Positions 38,254 to 48,452 of a stretch of DNA of 64,000 nucleotides are shown here, piece after piece (position 1 is the stretch's first letter; every line of letters starts with the position of its first letter). This stretch comes from Metallosphaera sedula DSM 5348 (GTDB lineage: Archaea > Thermoproteota > Thermoprotei_A > Sulfolobales > Sulfolobaceae). Location: the NCBI RefSeq assembly GCF_000016605.1, contig NC_009440.1, forward strand, positions 2,020,001-2,084,000, in the 5' to 3' direction. A program made the translations under genes and the position numbers. The notes beneath the pieces are model-generated. The model searched no databases, was not told the origin of the DNA, and saw only the letters and a list, made by a program, of their open reading frames with translations.

Positions 38254-38850
38254 CCCAGATCCCAGACCCACTTATACTTTCCAGGAGGAGTGTTGAGACC
38301 ATAAAGGGACTTCCAGAGGCCGTTCTCTAGGTTCATGTTGACCTCATCAATCCTCTCGCTCAGAAGTACAGGGATTATGCCCACTAAGTGCACCACCGAG
38401 TTATCTAGATAACTTGGTTTCTCAAGAGGATAGCTCATGAGCTTCCTTACGGTGAGGATTGGAATCCTAACTTGAACTGGATCCTCGGCCTCCCTATAAA
38501 GGATAGGTGTACCGCTTCTCTGAACCTGTCTCATGGCCTTAAGCGCATAATAGTTAAACATGGCCTCGTCCACCATCTCTAGGGTTTCCCAGATCTCGTC
38601 CTCCGTTAGTGATATCCTTTTGCCCAGTATCCTAAGCGCCTCAAGGGAAGTGATAGCGTACTGTGAAGCCACGGGTATGTCTACACCTTGAACCACGGGG
38701 GGAGTAAAACCCGTAGCCTCCTTAACCAATTCGCTGAATTGGTCCCACCAGGACGGAGTCTCAATCCTTGAAAAACGAAATTTCGCCTGAACCACGAGAA
38801 AGGGATTATTCACTCCGTCGATCCACATACCCGATAGAATGAGCGGGGCC

Positions 38851-39699
38851 TCAATCACTGAATCTTGTGGCAAGGTAGCCTACCACGCTGGATTTATCGC
38901 CTGAGGTATCGCCTGACGTTGCATGTTTGAGAATATACGGTTTTTTATGCATTTTCTTTGCTAGAATCAAAGATGCCATTATAGGCGCGTAACCACAGAC
39001 GGTAACGTCGTATTCCTCCACAACCTTGTATAGTCCCTTATAGTCCATGTCCTGAATCTTCCTGATCACCAGTTCATCCTTGGTCATTGTCACATCGTGA
39101 GGATCGTAGTGATTAAGATCTGAACTTGCGAGCACAACAATGTCTTTATCGCTATGCCTTTGAATGAACCTCCATATTCCCTCCGCCACAAACTCGGCAA
39201 TCTCAGGAGTCTGCATTAGTATAACCACGGGTAAGATGGAAAGATTGTCAAAGAAGTATTGAAGGAACGGTAACTGAACCTCAATGGAATGTTCGTAGAG
39301 GTGTGCCTTCTCATCTATATCCACGACCTCAGATACGGAGACTAACTCCTTCACGAGTTGTGCATTAACTTGTGCCGAGCCTAAGGGTGTCTCCCAATCA
39401 CCTCCAGGCCATATGGAGACCTGAGAGCCGTAACCCGTGTGATTGGGGCCAAGAATTATTACGATGTCCGGCTTACCCTCTTGAGCCAGGTAGTAATATG
39501 AATGGGCTGCTACCGGACCGCTATATATGTAACCTGCGTGAGGAACAATAAAAATTGGATTACTCCTAGAACCCGTGGAACCAACAGAGGGAATTCCCCC
39601 GGGACCTATTGGATGATGAAAAGCCCACTCTATCCTTTTCCTTAACTGTGCAGAATCATCCTCATAAAAGGAACCTGCTACTGCAGGTCTCCTTTTCAC
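38851..39699 (-). CDS. MEMO1 family protein
   Basis: 282 residues. The family motif set is clear: [13 protein letters not shown] at the start, [39 protein letters not shown] and [11 protein letters not shown]. The histidines and cysteine make a dioxygenase-like metal pocket; no reaction is established in archaea. It overlaps rps2 by 4 bases, a linkage conserved in many archaea. Confidence 0.93.
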   Translation of the reverse strand: MKRRPAVAGSFYEDDSAQLRKRIEWAFHHPIGPGGIPSVGSTGSRSNPIFIVPHAGYIYSGPVAAHSYYYLAQEGKPDIVIILGPNHTGYGSQVSIWPGGDWETPLGSAQVNAQLVKELVSVSEVVDIDEKAHLYEHSIEVQLPFLQYFFDNLSILPVVILMQTPEIAEFVAEGIWRFIQRHSDKDIVVLASSDLNHYDPHDVTMTKDELVIRKIQDMDYKGLYKVVEEYDVTVCGYAPIMASLILAKKMHKKPYILKHATSGDTSGDKSSVVGYLATRFSD

Positions 39700-40373
39700 T
39701 GAGATAATTTCACCTCGAACTCCTCAACCTTTACAGGTATATCAGCGTCTGGAGCAATTTCCTTCCTTTCCCTAAGTATTTGTCTCGCCAGTGCCCAGTA
39801 AAGGAGAGCTAACGACTTACGCCCTTTATTGTTTGAGGGTATAACCAGGTCCACGTAATCCACTTTAGCGTCAGTATCAGAGAATGCGACCACTGGTATA
39901 CCCATATCAGCTGCTTCCTTTATTGCCTGTGTATCAGTCCTCGGATCAGAAACCAGAAGAACCTCTGGTTCTATGAAATCCTCCAGGTAGGGATTCGTGA
40001 GCATGCCTGGGACCATTCTCCCAACTACAGCTCTTGCACCTACTACCTCAGCAAATTTCTGGACTGGAGTGAATGCGTATGGTCTAGAGGCCACAGCCAG
40101 AATGGACTGTGGTTGGAACCTGGAAAGGAACTTGGCAGCTACCCTAAGTCTTTCGTCAATCTTTCTTACATCTAGAACGTAAAGGCCCTCTGGTCTAACC
40201 CTATAGATGAACCTCTCCATATATCTTGTACAGGTATGAGTACCTATGTGAACTCCAGCGGAAAGGTAGTTCTCTAGGGGTACTAGAAGCTCTATTATTG
40301 CGCCCTTTTCTCCCCTTTGAAGCTCCTCCTTCTCCTCCTCGGTTAATTGTGTTCCTCTTTCGTTCTCGCTCAT
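39696..40373 (-). CDS. rps2: Ribosomal protein S2
   Basis: 225 residues. Recognised from [48 protein letters not shown] and [27 protein letters not shown]. Archaeal S2 has a short acidic N-terminus, as here. It lies 10 bases after rpoN; the rpoK and enolase genes that separate these two in many archaea are absent from this spot. Confidence 0.95.
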   Translation of the reverse strand: MSENERGTQLTEEEKEELQRGEKGAIIELLVPLENYLSAGVHIGTHTCTRYMERFIYRVRPEGLYVLDVRKIDERLRVAAKFLSRFQPQSILAVASRPYAFTPVQKFAEVVGARAVVGRMVPGMLTNPYLEDFIEPEVLLVSDPRTDTQAIKEAADMGIPVVAFSDTDAKVDYVDLVIPSNNKGRKSLALLYWALARQILRERKEIAPDADIPVKVEEFEVKLSQ

Positions 40374-40383
40374 TTCCTACCAC

Positions 40384-40991
<608 letters not shown>

Positions 40992-41002
<11 letters not shown>

Positions 41003-41435
41003 TTCCCTTCCACCCCAAAATCTTAGACAACTCACCAACTGTGATATACTTGCCTTTTAATCTTGCTACGTTCGCGTCTTCAAATTTCATCATTTCTTTA
41101 CCCTGCAACTCTTTCGGGATTCCAACATAGACCTTGACCATTTTTAACATGGTCTCACCCCTATGGGTCTTGGGTAACATGCCCCTGATGGTCCTCTTCA
41201 CAATGTTGATTGGAGTCCTAGGTCTCCTAACACCTAGCTTATAGGGATTGAACAGCGTCCCAACACTGAAAAGCAACATGTACCCGTTTACCACCCTATT
41301 CCTGGGACCGCTTATTACTATCTTCTCCCCATTAACTATTACGACCCTCTTCCCTTCCTTTAGTAATCCAACTACCTTTGAGGCCAGTCTACCCAATATC
41401 TGGCCCTCTCCATCCACAATAACAGTTTCAGTCAT
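40992..41435 (-). CDS. rpl13: Ribosomal protein L13 (uL13)
   Basis: 147 residues. Recognised by [45 protein letters not shown] and [13 protein letters not shown]. It overlaps rps9 by 11 bases and rpl18e by 4 bases, a conserved archaeal order. Confidence 0.95.
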
Positions 41436-41785
41436 CCATGCATCAACCTCACATTAACTTTACCCTTGATCTCCTCAACCCCCTGAGAAAGGGGAAGAGC
41501 CTTACCACCAGCACTCCTTATCTTGTTTAGCGCACTCTTGGAGAAGTCAAGCGCGAAAACAGTAACCTTATGCGAAATATTACCTACCCCCAGAACTTTC
41601 CCAGGAACGACCACGATGTCCCCTTCCTTGGTGTATTTATCTATCTTATAGAGGTTTATGGTCCTAACCTTCCTAGAGGGAACATCCAATTCCTTGGCTA
41701 CAGCCTCCCATAGGGGTTTGTCTTGCTTGTTCAGGAATTGAATTAACTTCCTCTTTTCGATATTGGTACTCCCGGTTCTTTTCAT
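41432..41785 (-). CDS. rpl18e: Ribosomal protein L18e
   Basis: 117 residues. Recognised by the [20 protein letters not shown] stretch (RNA contact), [19 protein letters not shown] and the C-terminal [10 protein letters not shown]. Overlaps both neighbours by 4 bases. Confidence 0.95.
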   Translation of the reverse strand: MKRTGSTNIEKRKLIQFLNKQDKPLWEAVAKELDVPSRKVRTINLYKIDKYTKEGDIVVVPGKVLGVGNISHKVTVFALDFSKSALNKIRSAGGKALPLSQGVEEIKGKVNVRLMHG

Positions 41786-42570
41786 AATCCCTCCACCTTC
41801 TTCTTCAACTCCTCGATCTTGCTCAGTATACTCTTTGTTGCCTCTATTAAAATTCTCCTAGGCTCCAAAGAGCCAACAGACTCTATTTCAAGGATGTACT
41901 GATTCGGTTCTGGGCTCACGTTTATCCCCTCACAGGCCTTCACGCACTCCTCACATAGAGTGCAGGCCATCTCATTCACTACCTTTAACTTGCCGTTCTC
42001 AAAGGAAAATACCCTCTCTGGGCATACCTCAACTGCCTTCTCGCAATCCTTATTTACCTCAACCTTGGGTTTGTACCTCAGAATTGCGAGAGATACTGGA
42101 TTGAACTTAGCATGCTCCTTACCGTAACCTAATCTCATTTTCATTTCCAGTGTGACCTTCTGATTCTTACCAAGAAGAACTATGGGAATGTCCTTACTGA
42201 TGGGGGTAACGTTGGGATCCTCTGTCCTTATGTCCCTAGAGTATACCATTACCTGTGAATCCTCTGCCTTAACGTCTATATACGCCTTGGTGAAACATCT
42301 ATCGCAGTTCTCTGTGCATTCTATGCACTCCTCTGGCCTCCTATAGTAATCAAGCGCGTCCTTACTATCAAAGGGAATTAAACCAAGTCTGTGGGCCAAC
42401 ATCTCGTCATAAAGTGGGCTATTGTTCTCGATCACGTAAACCTCGTCCACAGCCATTACTGGGACGTAGAGCATTGAAGCCCTCCTGATGGAATTAACGA
42501 ACTCCAGAGGGTAATCCTTGGTTAAGATTGAAAGAAAATAGTTCTCCTTCTTTAGGACCTGAATAGGCAT
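41782..42570 (-). CDS. rpoD: RNA polymerase subunit D
   Basis: 262 residues from ATG 42570 ([12 protein letters not shown]); a longer frame overlaps rps11. It is the alpha-like assembly subunit that pairs with L and [14 protein letters not shown] marks the alpha-type dimer domain. The inserted ferredoxin-like domain carries cysteines in [10 protein letters not shown] and [11 protein letters not shown], and a second set in [11 protein letters not shown], as in Sulfolobus subunit D that holds an iron-sulfur cluster. Confidence 0.95.
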   Translation of the reverse strand: MPIQVLKKENYFLSILTKDYPLEFVNSIRRASMLYVPVMAVDEVYVIENNSPLYDEMLAHRLGLIPFDSKDALDYYRRPEECIECTENCDRCFTKAYIDVKAEDSQVMVYSRDIRTEDPNVTPISKDIPIVLLGKNQKVTLEMKMRLGYGKEHAKFNPVSLAILRYKPKVEVNKDCEKAVEVCPERVFSFENGKLKVVNEMACTLCEECVKACEGINVSPEPNQYILEIESVGSLEPRRILIEATKSILSKIEELKKKVEGL

Positions 42571-42571
42571 G

Positions 42572-42970
42572 TCAGACTCTCCTTCCTCTTCTGCCTCCAG
42601 GCCTCCTGATTGTGTCATGGGGTATTGGAGTCACATCCTCAATTCTTCCGATGATGAACCCAGATCTAGCCAAAGATCTAATGGCAGGTTGCGCTCCAGG
42701 ACCTGGTGTCTTTGGTCCTGCACCTCCTGGTGCCCTCACCTTTATATGGATCGCCATGAGCCCCTTGTCCAGGGCATCGCTAGCTGCCTTATTGGCAGCT
42801 AACATGGCTGCATATGGTGAGGGTTTCTCCCTATCAGCCTTGACCATCATGCCACCTGATGCCTTAGATATTACCTCGGCGCCCGTAATGTCAGTGATCG
42901 TAATTATGGTGTTATTCTGGGAGGCGTATATTCTAGCTAATCCCCATCTAATTTCCCTTTTGCTCGACAT
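42572..42970 (-). CDS. rps11: Ribosomal protein S11 (uS11)
   Basis: 132 residues. Recognised by [38 protein letters not shown] and the C-terminal [20 protein letters not shown]. It overlaps rps4 by 23 bases and ends one base before rpoD. Confidence 0.95.
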
Positions 42971-43490
42971 TTACCTCACCTTGACCTGCTGTTGGCGGAT
43001 TGTTCTTGAAGGGGGACGTAGGATAAAAGTCTATCGAGTCCTCCTCGTCCCTCTTCACGATATACCCTGGAGAAGTTATCTTACGGCCTCCTACAGCTAT
43101 ATGACCATGAACTATAAGTTGACGTGCCTGGTAAATTGTTCTGGCTAACCCCTTTCTATGGACTATTGTCTGTAACCTTCTCTCCAAAAGGCTCTCCTCT
43201 TCTAGGCCCAAGATATCGTCTATAGTTGACTGTTCTGACTTTAAGAGACCTAGCTTATACAACTTGCCTAGCAACTGTTTTTCCCTCACTGCCCTCTCTG
43301 CTGGCGGTAGAGCTAAGAGCGATCTTGCCATATGCCTGTATCCTGTTACAATGGTCCTGGCTAACCATATCTCCTTCTTGTTCCTGAGGCCGTAATCACC
43401 CATAATCTTCTGTTCCGACTTTAATGCCTGGGATAACCAGGGCATCCCTGGACCTTCCCACTTCCTCCTACTTTTCCTAGGATCTCCCAT
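42948..43490 (-). CDS. rps4: Ribosomal protein S4 (uS4)
   Basis: 180 residues. Recognised by the basic N-terminus [18 protein letters not shown], the [11 protein letters not shown] segment and the S4 RNA-binding domain [20 protein letters not shown] split with [20 protein letters not shown]. Typical archaeal form without the zinc cysteines. Confidence 0.95.
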
Positions 43491-43499
43491 CTAATCACC

Positions 43500-43997
43500 C
43501 TACTTCTTCTGTTGTTGTTGAGACTGTTGCCCTCCAGAGGGCTGTGCTGCTTTAGACCTTTTAACTCCTATGGTCGTTCCTGTTCTTCCCGTAGTCCTTG
43601 TCCTTTGGCCCCTTACCTTTAGGCCAAGGGAATGCCTAACACCACGCCAGCTCTTAAGCTTCTTCTCCCTCTCAATATCGTTCCTTACGACGAACACAAG
43701 ATCTGAAGTCACGTAATGCAAATCTTGGCCAGACTCTATATCCTTCCTCCTGTTGAATATCCATGCTGGCAATGATTCGATCTTCTTGTTAGCCAACATC
43801 TCCTCTATCTTCTTTAACTCGTGGTCTGTGAGCTCACCAAGCCTCTTATCCTTATCAATATTCAACTTCATGAGAATAACCCTTGCGGTGTTATAGCCTA
43901 TCCCCTTCACCATGGCTAGACCATACGGGGCCTTCATGGTACCGTCTACGTCCTGACCAAAGAGCCTAACTATGTACCTAAACTGCGATTCTGACAT
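43500..43997 (-). CDS. rps13: Ribosomal protein S13 (uS13)
   Basis: 165 residues, first gene of the long leftward train. Recognised by [31 protein letters not shown] (helix-hairpin-helix) and the C-terminal [19 protein letters not shown] Gln-rich tail ([11 protein letters not shown]) extends the C-terminus, a feature seen in Sulfolobales S13. Confidence 0.95.
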   Translation of the reverse strand: MSESQFRYIVRLFGQDVDGTMKAPYGLAMVKGIGYNTARVILMKLNIDKDKRLGELTDHELKKIEEMLANKKIESLPAWIFNRRKDIESGQDLHYVTSDLVFVVRNDIEREKKLKSWRGVRHSLGLKVRGQRTRTTGRTGTTIGVKRSKAAQPSGGQQSQQQQKK

Positions 43998-44014
43998 TAA
44001 GACCGTCTAGAGCT

Positions 44015-45292
44015 CTATAAACTCCCTGTTTTTAAGTTTTTCAATACCTTTTCCTTCTTCGACAAAGAGTTCAGGTAGGCCCTTTCCAGTCTCTTTTTAA
44101 TCTCATCTAGATCCATGGGGGAGTAGTTTCCTATGACGGCTTTAATGGGAGTGTAGGGGCTTTCCCTAAAGGCGGGTCTCATCTCCCTTCCATCGCGGGT
44201 AACTATTGGATATCCTCTCCTTCGCGTGACCTCCCCTATGGTCTTAGCTTGTACGTGATTATCCCTCAAGGTCCTTATAACCTCGTCCGGGTTATTGGTG
44301 AAAATAAGGATGGAATCAAGCGAGAGACCAAAGGGGTCTATGCCCAATTCATTCATGGCCTTCCTGATCCTTGGGTTTATGAGAGAGAGGAATTCATCCT
44401 CGTCTATCACAAGGCTTACGTTAGTTACCTCCGAAATCTCTAACGCATCACCCCTTATACCACCGTTAGTAACGTCTGTCATGGAGCTTACGAGATTTCT
44501 AACACGTCTCACGGCAAGACATGCCTCAAGATCCTTTACCCTTAGGGTCTCCTCCACTACACCCTCAATGCCATGAAATATGGCCATGGACGAGATTGTT
44601 CCACCTCCATGGCCTTCTGTCATGACTATATGTTGTCCCTCACTAATTCTCTTTCTAGTGAATGGTTCTCCCTGGAGTCTCCCCACAGAGGCAACGCCCC
44701 CACTTATCCTCTCTCCCAGGACCATATCACCACCAATCCTCAGCGTGCTACCAGCCAGAATTGGTACGTTCAAGGCATCAGCCACAGTTGATACACCGGC
44801 TTCAAAGTCGAAGAGCATGGAAACATCGCTATCGTCGGAAAGGTGAATATCCACAAGGATGCCCAGCGGGATTGCACCTTTCACCATGATATCCCTAAGG
44901 GTGGCCTTTGTTGCATGAAATCCAGCTAGAAAAGGGAAGTAGGATAGTCTGGAGTGTATTCCGTCCACAGAGACAACTATGTCCTGAACTATTCCCGCAT
45001 CATCAAAAGTCTCGAGATTCCTCTTACTGAGCTCAAATAATTTCAGATGAATTAGATTATCCCCAAGACCCCTGGAACCTAGGCCACTGTCTCCTGCCGT
45101 GAGGCCTACCCTCGTGAAGGAGAATTCCTTAAAATTCTCTGAATTCTTGACCTCCCTTATTACGGCGTCCACAAAATCCTGATTAAGCTCCCTTTTTCCC
45201 TTATAGAATTCTAACCAGCGAAGTAGTTCTTCCCTCATTTGAGACTCGTCGAGGTGATTCCACAATCTCCTTGCATATCCCTCTAGATCCAT
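44015..45292 (-). CDS. AIR synthase-related (PurM/HypE/SelD fold) protein
   Basis: About 425 residues from ATG 45292; a TATA-like TTTATC at 45316-45321 makes this start leaderless and rules against the TTG at 45349. A PurM-type ATP-binding fold is visible: VVSVDGIHSRLSYFP, ATKATLRDIMVKGAIPLGI, VPILAGSTLRIGGD, and VSSMTDVTNGGIRGD with the family DxxxGG motif. Relatives include ThiL, HypE, SelD and methanogenesis marker proteins; the reaction of this archaeal group is unknown. Divergent from yjbQ-like gene with overlapping promoter. Confidence 0.8.
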   Translation of the reverse strand: MDLEGYARRLWNHLDESQMREELLRWLEFYKGKRELNQDFVDAVIREVKNSENFKEFSFTRVGLTAGDSGLGSRGLGDNLIHLKLFELSKRNLETFDDAGIVQDIVVSVDGIHSRLSYFPFLAGFHATKATLRDIMVKGAIPLGILVDIHLSDDSDVSMLFDFEAGVSTVADALNVPILAGSTLRIGGDMVLGERISGGVASVGRLQGEPFTRKRISEGQHIVMTEGHGGGTISSMAIFHGIEGVVEETLRVKDLEACLAVRRVRNLVSSMTDVTNGGIRGDALEISEVTNVSLVIDEDEFLSLINPRIRKAMNELGIDPFGLSLDSILIFTNNPDEVIRTLRDNHVQAKTIGEVTRRRGYPIVTRDGREMRPAFRESPYTPIKAVIGNYSPMDLDEIKKRLERAYLNSLSKKEKVLKNLKTGSL

Positions 45293-45333
45293 AAGCCTAA
45301 ATACGTCCCACCCTCTGATAAATTTGAGGTCAA

Positions 45334-45738
45334 ATGAAAATTTTGACAAGAGAATTTGACGTTAGGACCACGTCGAGGTTTCAAAGCGTAGATATTACAG
45401 ATGAAGTGCAGGCATCTGTGGGAGATTTTCAAGACGGAGTGGCCCACATATTTGTGAAGCACACCACGTGTGCCATTATCGTTAATGAGCCAGAGTCAGG
45501 TCTCATGGAGGATTACCTAACATGGATGAAGAAACTCGTTCCTCCAAATGGAGAATTTAAACATAACATAATTGACAATAACGGTCATGCACATATCTCG
45601 GCAATGATCATAGGAAACTCTAGAACCGTACCCGTTAAGTCAGGCAAACTGGATTTGGGAACGTGGCAAAGGATCATCTTACTCGAATTCGATGGGCCTA
45701 GAACCAGGAGAATCCAGGTCAAGGTGATGGGTGAATAA
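45334..45738 (+). CDS. YjbQ/UPF0047 family protein
   Basis: 134 residues. Recognised by VDITDEVQASV, FVKHTTCAIIVNEPE, NGHAHISAMIIGNS and the LGTWQRIILLEFDGPR end. The His and Cys residues line a metal pocket; the E. coli homolog has weak thiamine phosphate synthase activity. A Shine-Dalgarno-like GAGGT lies just before the ATG. Confidence 0.9.
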   Translation: MKILTREFDVRTTSRFQSVDITDEVQASVGDFQDGVAHIFVKHTTCAIIVNEPESGLMEDYLTWMKKLVPPNGEFKHNIIDNNGHAHISAMIIGNSRTVPVKSGKLDLGTWQRIILLEFDGPRTRRIQVKVMGE

Positions 45739-45777
45739 TAACTTTTATTTTCAGAGTGATAATTAACAGCGATCAGT

Positions 45778-46092
45778 TTGCCTCCTGGATTTCTATCTCC
45801 ACTTGATAGGTTGGGCTTTTGCGAAAGCAGAGAGTGTATACAAAGGGTAGTGGACGACTACCTAGCAATGTTATTCTCAGGATCTGAAAACTTTCATGTT
45901 TTTAGAGACGAGGAGCCACCCACGGATGAGAGAACCGTGACTAACTCTTACCTTTTTACCGAGGCCTTAATCGGGAGGTTATTGGAGACTGAGACAGAAC
46001 TAGATCTTGATGCTATAGTAGAGGACCTGAGGAACAGATTGGGAAACAATCACCCAGTTCTCATGTTTCTCAAGCAACTCATGGATGAATAG
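45778..46092 (+). CDS. Small acidic protein of unknown function
   Basis: 104 residues starting at TTG 45778. Helical, acidic, no membrane segment; contains CESREC near residue 15. It lies between the YjbQ-like gene and tyrS in the same direction with short gaps of about 40 bases each, so it could belong to that transcript. Probably restricted to Sulfolobales. Confidence 0.6.
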   Translation: MPPGFLSPLDRLGFCESRECIQRVVDDYLAMLFSGSENFHVFRDEEPPTDERTVTNSYLFTEALIGRLLETETELDLDAIVEDLRNRLGNNHPVLMFLKQLMDE

Positions 46093-46137
46093 GACTTTTT
46101 AGTCTTAATTTCGCCTTTTGTTGTAGGGGATGATTAC

Positions 46138-47214
46138 TTGGAGAGTAAACTCTCATTGATAACTAGAAATACCGCGGAGGTTGTTACTCCCGAGGAATTA
46201 AAAGAAGCCTTGGAAAGCGGTAGAAAACTTAAGGGATATCTTGGTTTTGAGCCCAGCGGTCTATTCCATATAGGATGGTTAATCTGGGCTCAAAAGGTGA
46301 AGGACCTATTGCAGGCCGGAGTGGACATGAGCCTCCTGGTCGCAACGTGGCATGCCTGGATAAATGACAAACTAGGGGGGAATATGGAAATGATAAAGCT
46401 AGCAGGCGATTATGCTATTACCGTATTGGACAGTTTTGGAATTAGCAGGAGCAAGGTTCACGTCATAGATGCTGAGGATATGGTGAAGGACAAGGATTAC
46501 TGGTCATTGGTAATAAGGGTGGCAAAGAACACGAGCCTGGCTAGGATGAAGAGGGCACTCACTATCATGGGAAGGAAGGCCGATGAAGCTGAGCTAGATT
46601 CCTCTAAGCTGATTTATCCTGCGATGCAGGTGAGTGATATCTTCTATATGGACTTAGATATAGCGCTGGGTGGAACGGATCAAAGGAAAGCTCACATGCT
46701 TGCAAGGGACGTAGCTGAGAAGCTTGGCAAGAAGAAGGTAATAGCAATTCACACGCCACTCCTGGTTGGCTTACAGGGAGGGCAGAGGATGAACCCTGGA
46801 GTGGACGAAGATGACGCCTTGGCTGACATAAAGATGAGTAAATCCAAGCCTGAGACTGCCATATTCATCAACGACGAGCCTGAAGAAGTGGAGGGTAAAT
46901 TGATGACAGCATACTGTCCCAAGGGAGTTGTGGAGAATAACCCGGTGTTACAAATTAACAAGTACATCCTATTCCAGGTCGATGATAGGGGACTTAAGGT
47001 AGAGAGGGATGCTAAGTTTGGCGGGGATGTACAGTTCAACACCTATGAAGAGCTGGAGAAAGCCTACGCTGAAGGGAAATTACATCCCAAGGACCTTAAG
47101 GTTGCAACTGCAAGAAAGCTTAACCAGATAATAGATCCTTTAAGGAAGTCTATTAAATCTAGACCTGAATATGATAAACTAGCAAAAGAAATAGCAAGGA
47201 GTGTTAGCAGGTGA
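46138..47214 (+). CDS. tyrS: Tyrosyl-tRNA synthetase
   Basis: 358 residues, archaeal/eukaryotic type. Class I motifs: GLFHIGWLIW (HIGH) near residue 41 and IKMSKSKPET (KMSKS) near 230; the tyrosine pocket is seen in GYLGFEPSG and MQVSDIFYMDLDIALGGTDQRKAH (in two parts). Start is TTG 46138. The stop overlaps dnaG by 4 bases. Confidence 0.93.
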   Translation: MESKLSLITRNTAEVVTPEELKEALESGRKLKGYLGFEPSGLFHIGWLIWAQKVKDLLQAGVDMSLLVATWHAWINDKLGGNMEMIKLAGDYAITVLDSFGISRSKVHVIDAEDMVKDKDYWSLVIRVAKNTSLARMKRALTIMGRKADEAELDSSKLIYPAMQVSDIFYMDLDIALGGTDQRKAHMLARDVAEKLGKKKVIAIHTPLLVGLQGGQRMNPGVDEDDALADIKMSKSKPETAIFINDEPEEVEGKLMTAYCPKGVVENNPVLQINKYILFQVDDRGLKVERDAKFGGDVQFNTYEELEKAYAEGKLHPKDLKVATARKLNQIIDPLRKSIKSRPEYDKLAKEIARSVSR

Positions 47215-48452
47215 CATCGTTGAAATATATAATAAAACTGACCTTCGAGGTAGATGGGTCAGTTGATAAGCCTGACGTTATAGGGGCCATTTTCGGCCAA
47301 ACCGAGAACCTATTCGGTCAGGAATTTGACCTTAGGGAATTGCAGGATAAGGGCAGGCTCGGAAGGATCATCGTGGAGATAAAGAATAAGGGTGGTAAGG
47401 CCGAAGGTTACATAGAAATCCCATCGAACTTGGATAGAGTGGAAACTGCCCTGATCGCATCGATGGTTGAGAGCGTCGAGAAAGTAGGCCCCTATAACGC
47501 GAAGTTTGAATTAAAGGAAATAGAGGATGTAAGGGCGGAGAAGCTGAAGAAGATCATAGAGAGAGCTAAACAAATACTGACAACGTGGACCAGAGAAAAG
47601 AACCTAGATATTAAGGAAGTGATGAACGAGATAAGCGGGGCAGTAAAGACAGGCGAGTTGATAGAATATGGACCAGAGAGATTGCCGGCTGGACCAGATG
47701 TCTATACCGATCCCAACCTGATAATAGTGGAGGGGAGAGCAGATATCATTAACCTACTTAGGTACGGTTACAAGAACACGGTTGCTGTGGAGGGTGCAAG
47801 TGGAAAGATTCCACAGTCTGTGGTGGAGCTATCGAAGAACAAGAAGATGGTCATAGCGTTCCTTGACGGAGATCACGGCGGTGACATGATCCTTAAGGAT
47901 CTCATTAATGCTAACGTAAAGATCGACTACGTGGCAAGAGCCCCTGTGGGAAGGGAAGTTGAGGAACTGACAGGAAAGGAGATAGCTAAATCCCTGTCTA
48001 ACATGATACCGCTATCACAATACCTGAAGAGACAGCAGGAGTCCATAGCCTCAGTCTCTAGCAGGATAGAGACCGCAAGTGCTAGAGCAGAGGTAGCGGA
48101 GCAACAAACAGTCCAGGTAGTTGAACAGCCTAGAAAGGAGATTGAGATTAAGATACCTGGGAATGTCATGGAGGAAATAAAGAAACTTCCAGGGACTTTG
48201 GAGGGTATTATCTTCGACGAGAACTGGAATCTCGTTGAGAGGGTCCAAGTTAGGGACATTATTACTAAATTAGAGAACCTTACAAATGGGAACGCGTCCT
48301 TCATTATCTTCGATGGAGTAATAACTCAGCGACTTCTAGAACTAGCCGCCTCAAAGAACGTCAAGCTGATCATCGGGGTAAGGATAGGAGGTATAAATAA
48401 GAAGCCAGAGAACGTTAAGATACTAACTCTAGCTGACGTTATCGGTCCCTAA
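47211..48452 (+). CDS. dnaG: Archaeal DnaG (primase/exosome-associated)
   Basis: 413 residues. The Toprim domain is visible as LIIVEGRADIINLLRYG, VAVEGASGK and VIAFLDGDHGGD, with the catalytic Glu and DGD. In Sulfolobales DnaG is both able to make primers in vitro and a stable part of the RNA exosome cap. Flanking helical domains match the archaeal form without a zinc finger. The 3' end overlaps polB3 on the other strand by 14 bases. Confidence 0.93.
   Translation: MTSLKYIIKLTFEVDGSVDKPDVIGAIFGQTENLFGQEFDLRELQDKGRLGRIIVEIKNKGGKAEGYIEIPSNLDRVETALIASMVESVEKVGPYNAKFELKEIEDVRAEKLKKIIERAKQILTTWTREKNLDIKEVMNEISGAVKTGELIEYGPERLPAGPDVYTDPNLIIVEGRADIINLLRYGYKNTVAVEGASGKIPQSVVELSKNKKMVIAFLDGDHGGDMILKDLINANVKIDYVARAPVGREVEELTGKEIAKSLSNMIPLSQYLKRQQESIASVSSRIETASARAEVAEQQTVQVVEQPRKEIEIKIPGNVMEEIKKLPGTLEGIIFDENWNLVERVQVRDIITKLENLTNGNASFIIFDGVITQRLLELAASKNVKLIIGVRIGGINKKPENVKILTLADVIGP

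Noticed and set aside
42612-43148. 178-codon frame antisense to rps11 and rps4
   Set aside because: Covers two conserved ribosomal genes on the opposite strand; no start signal or homology.
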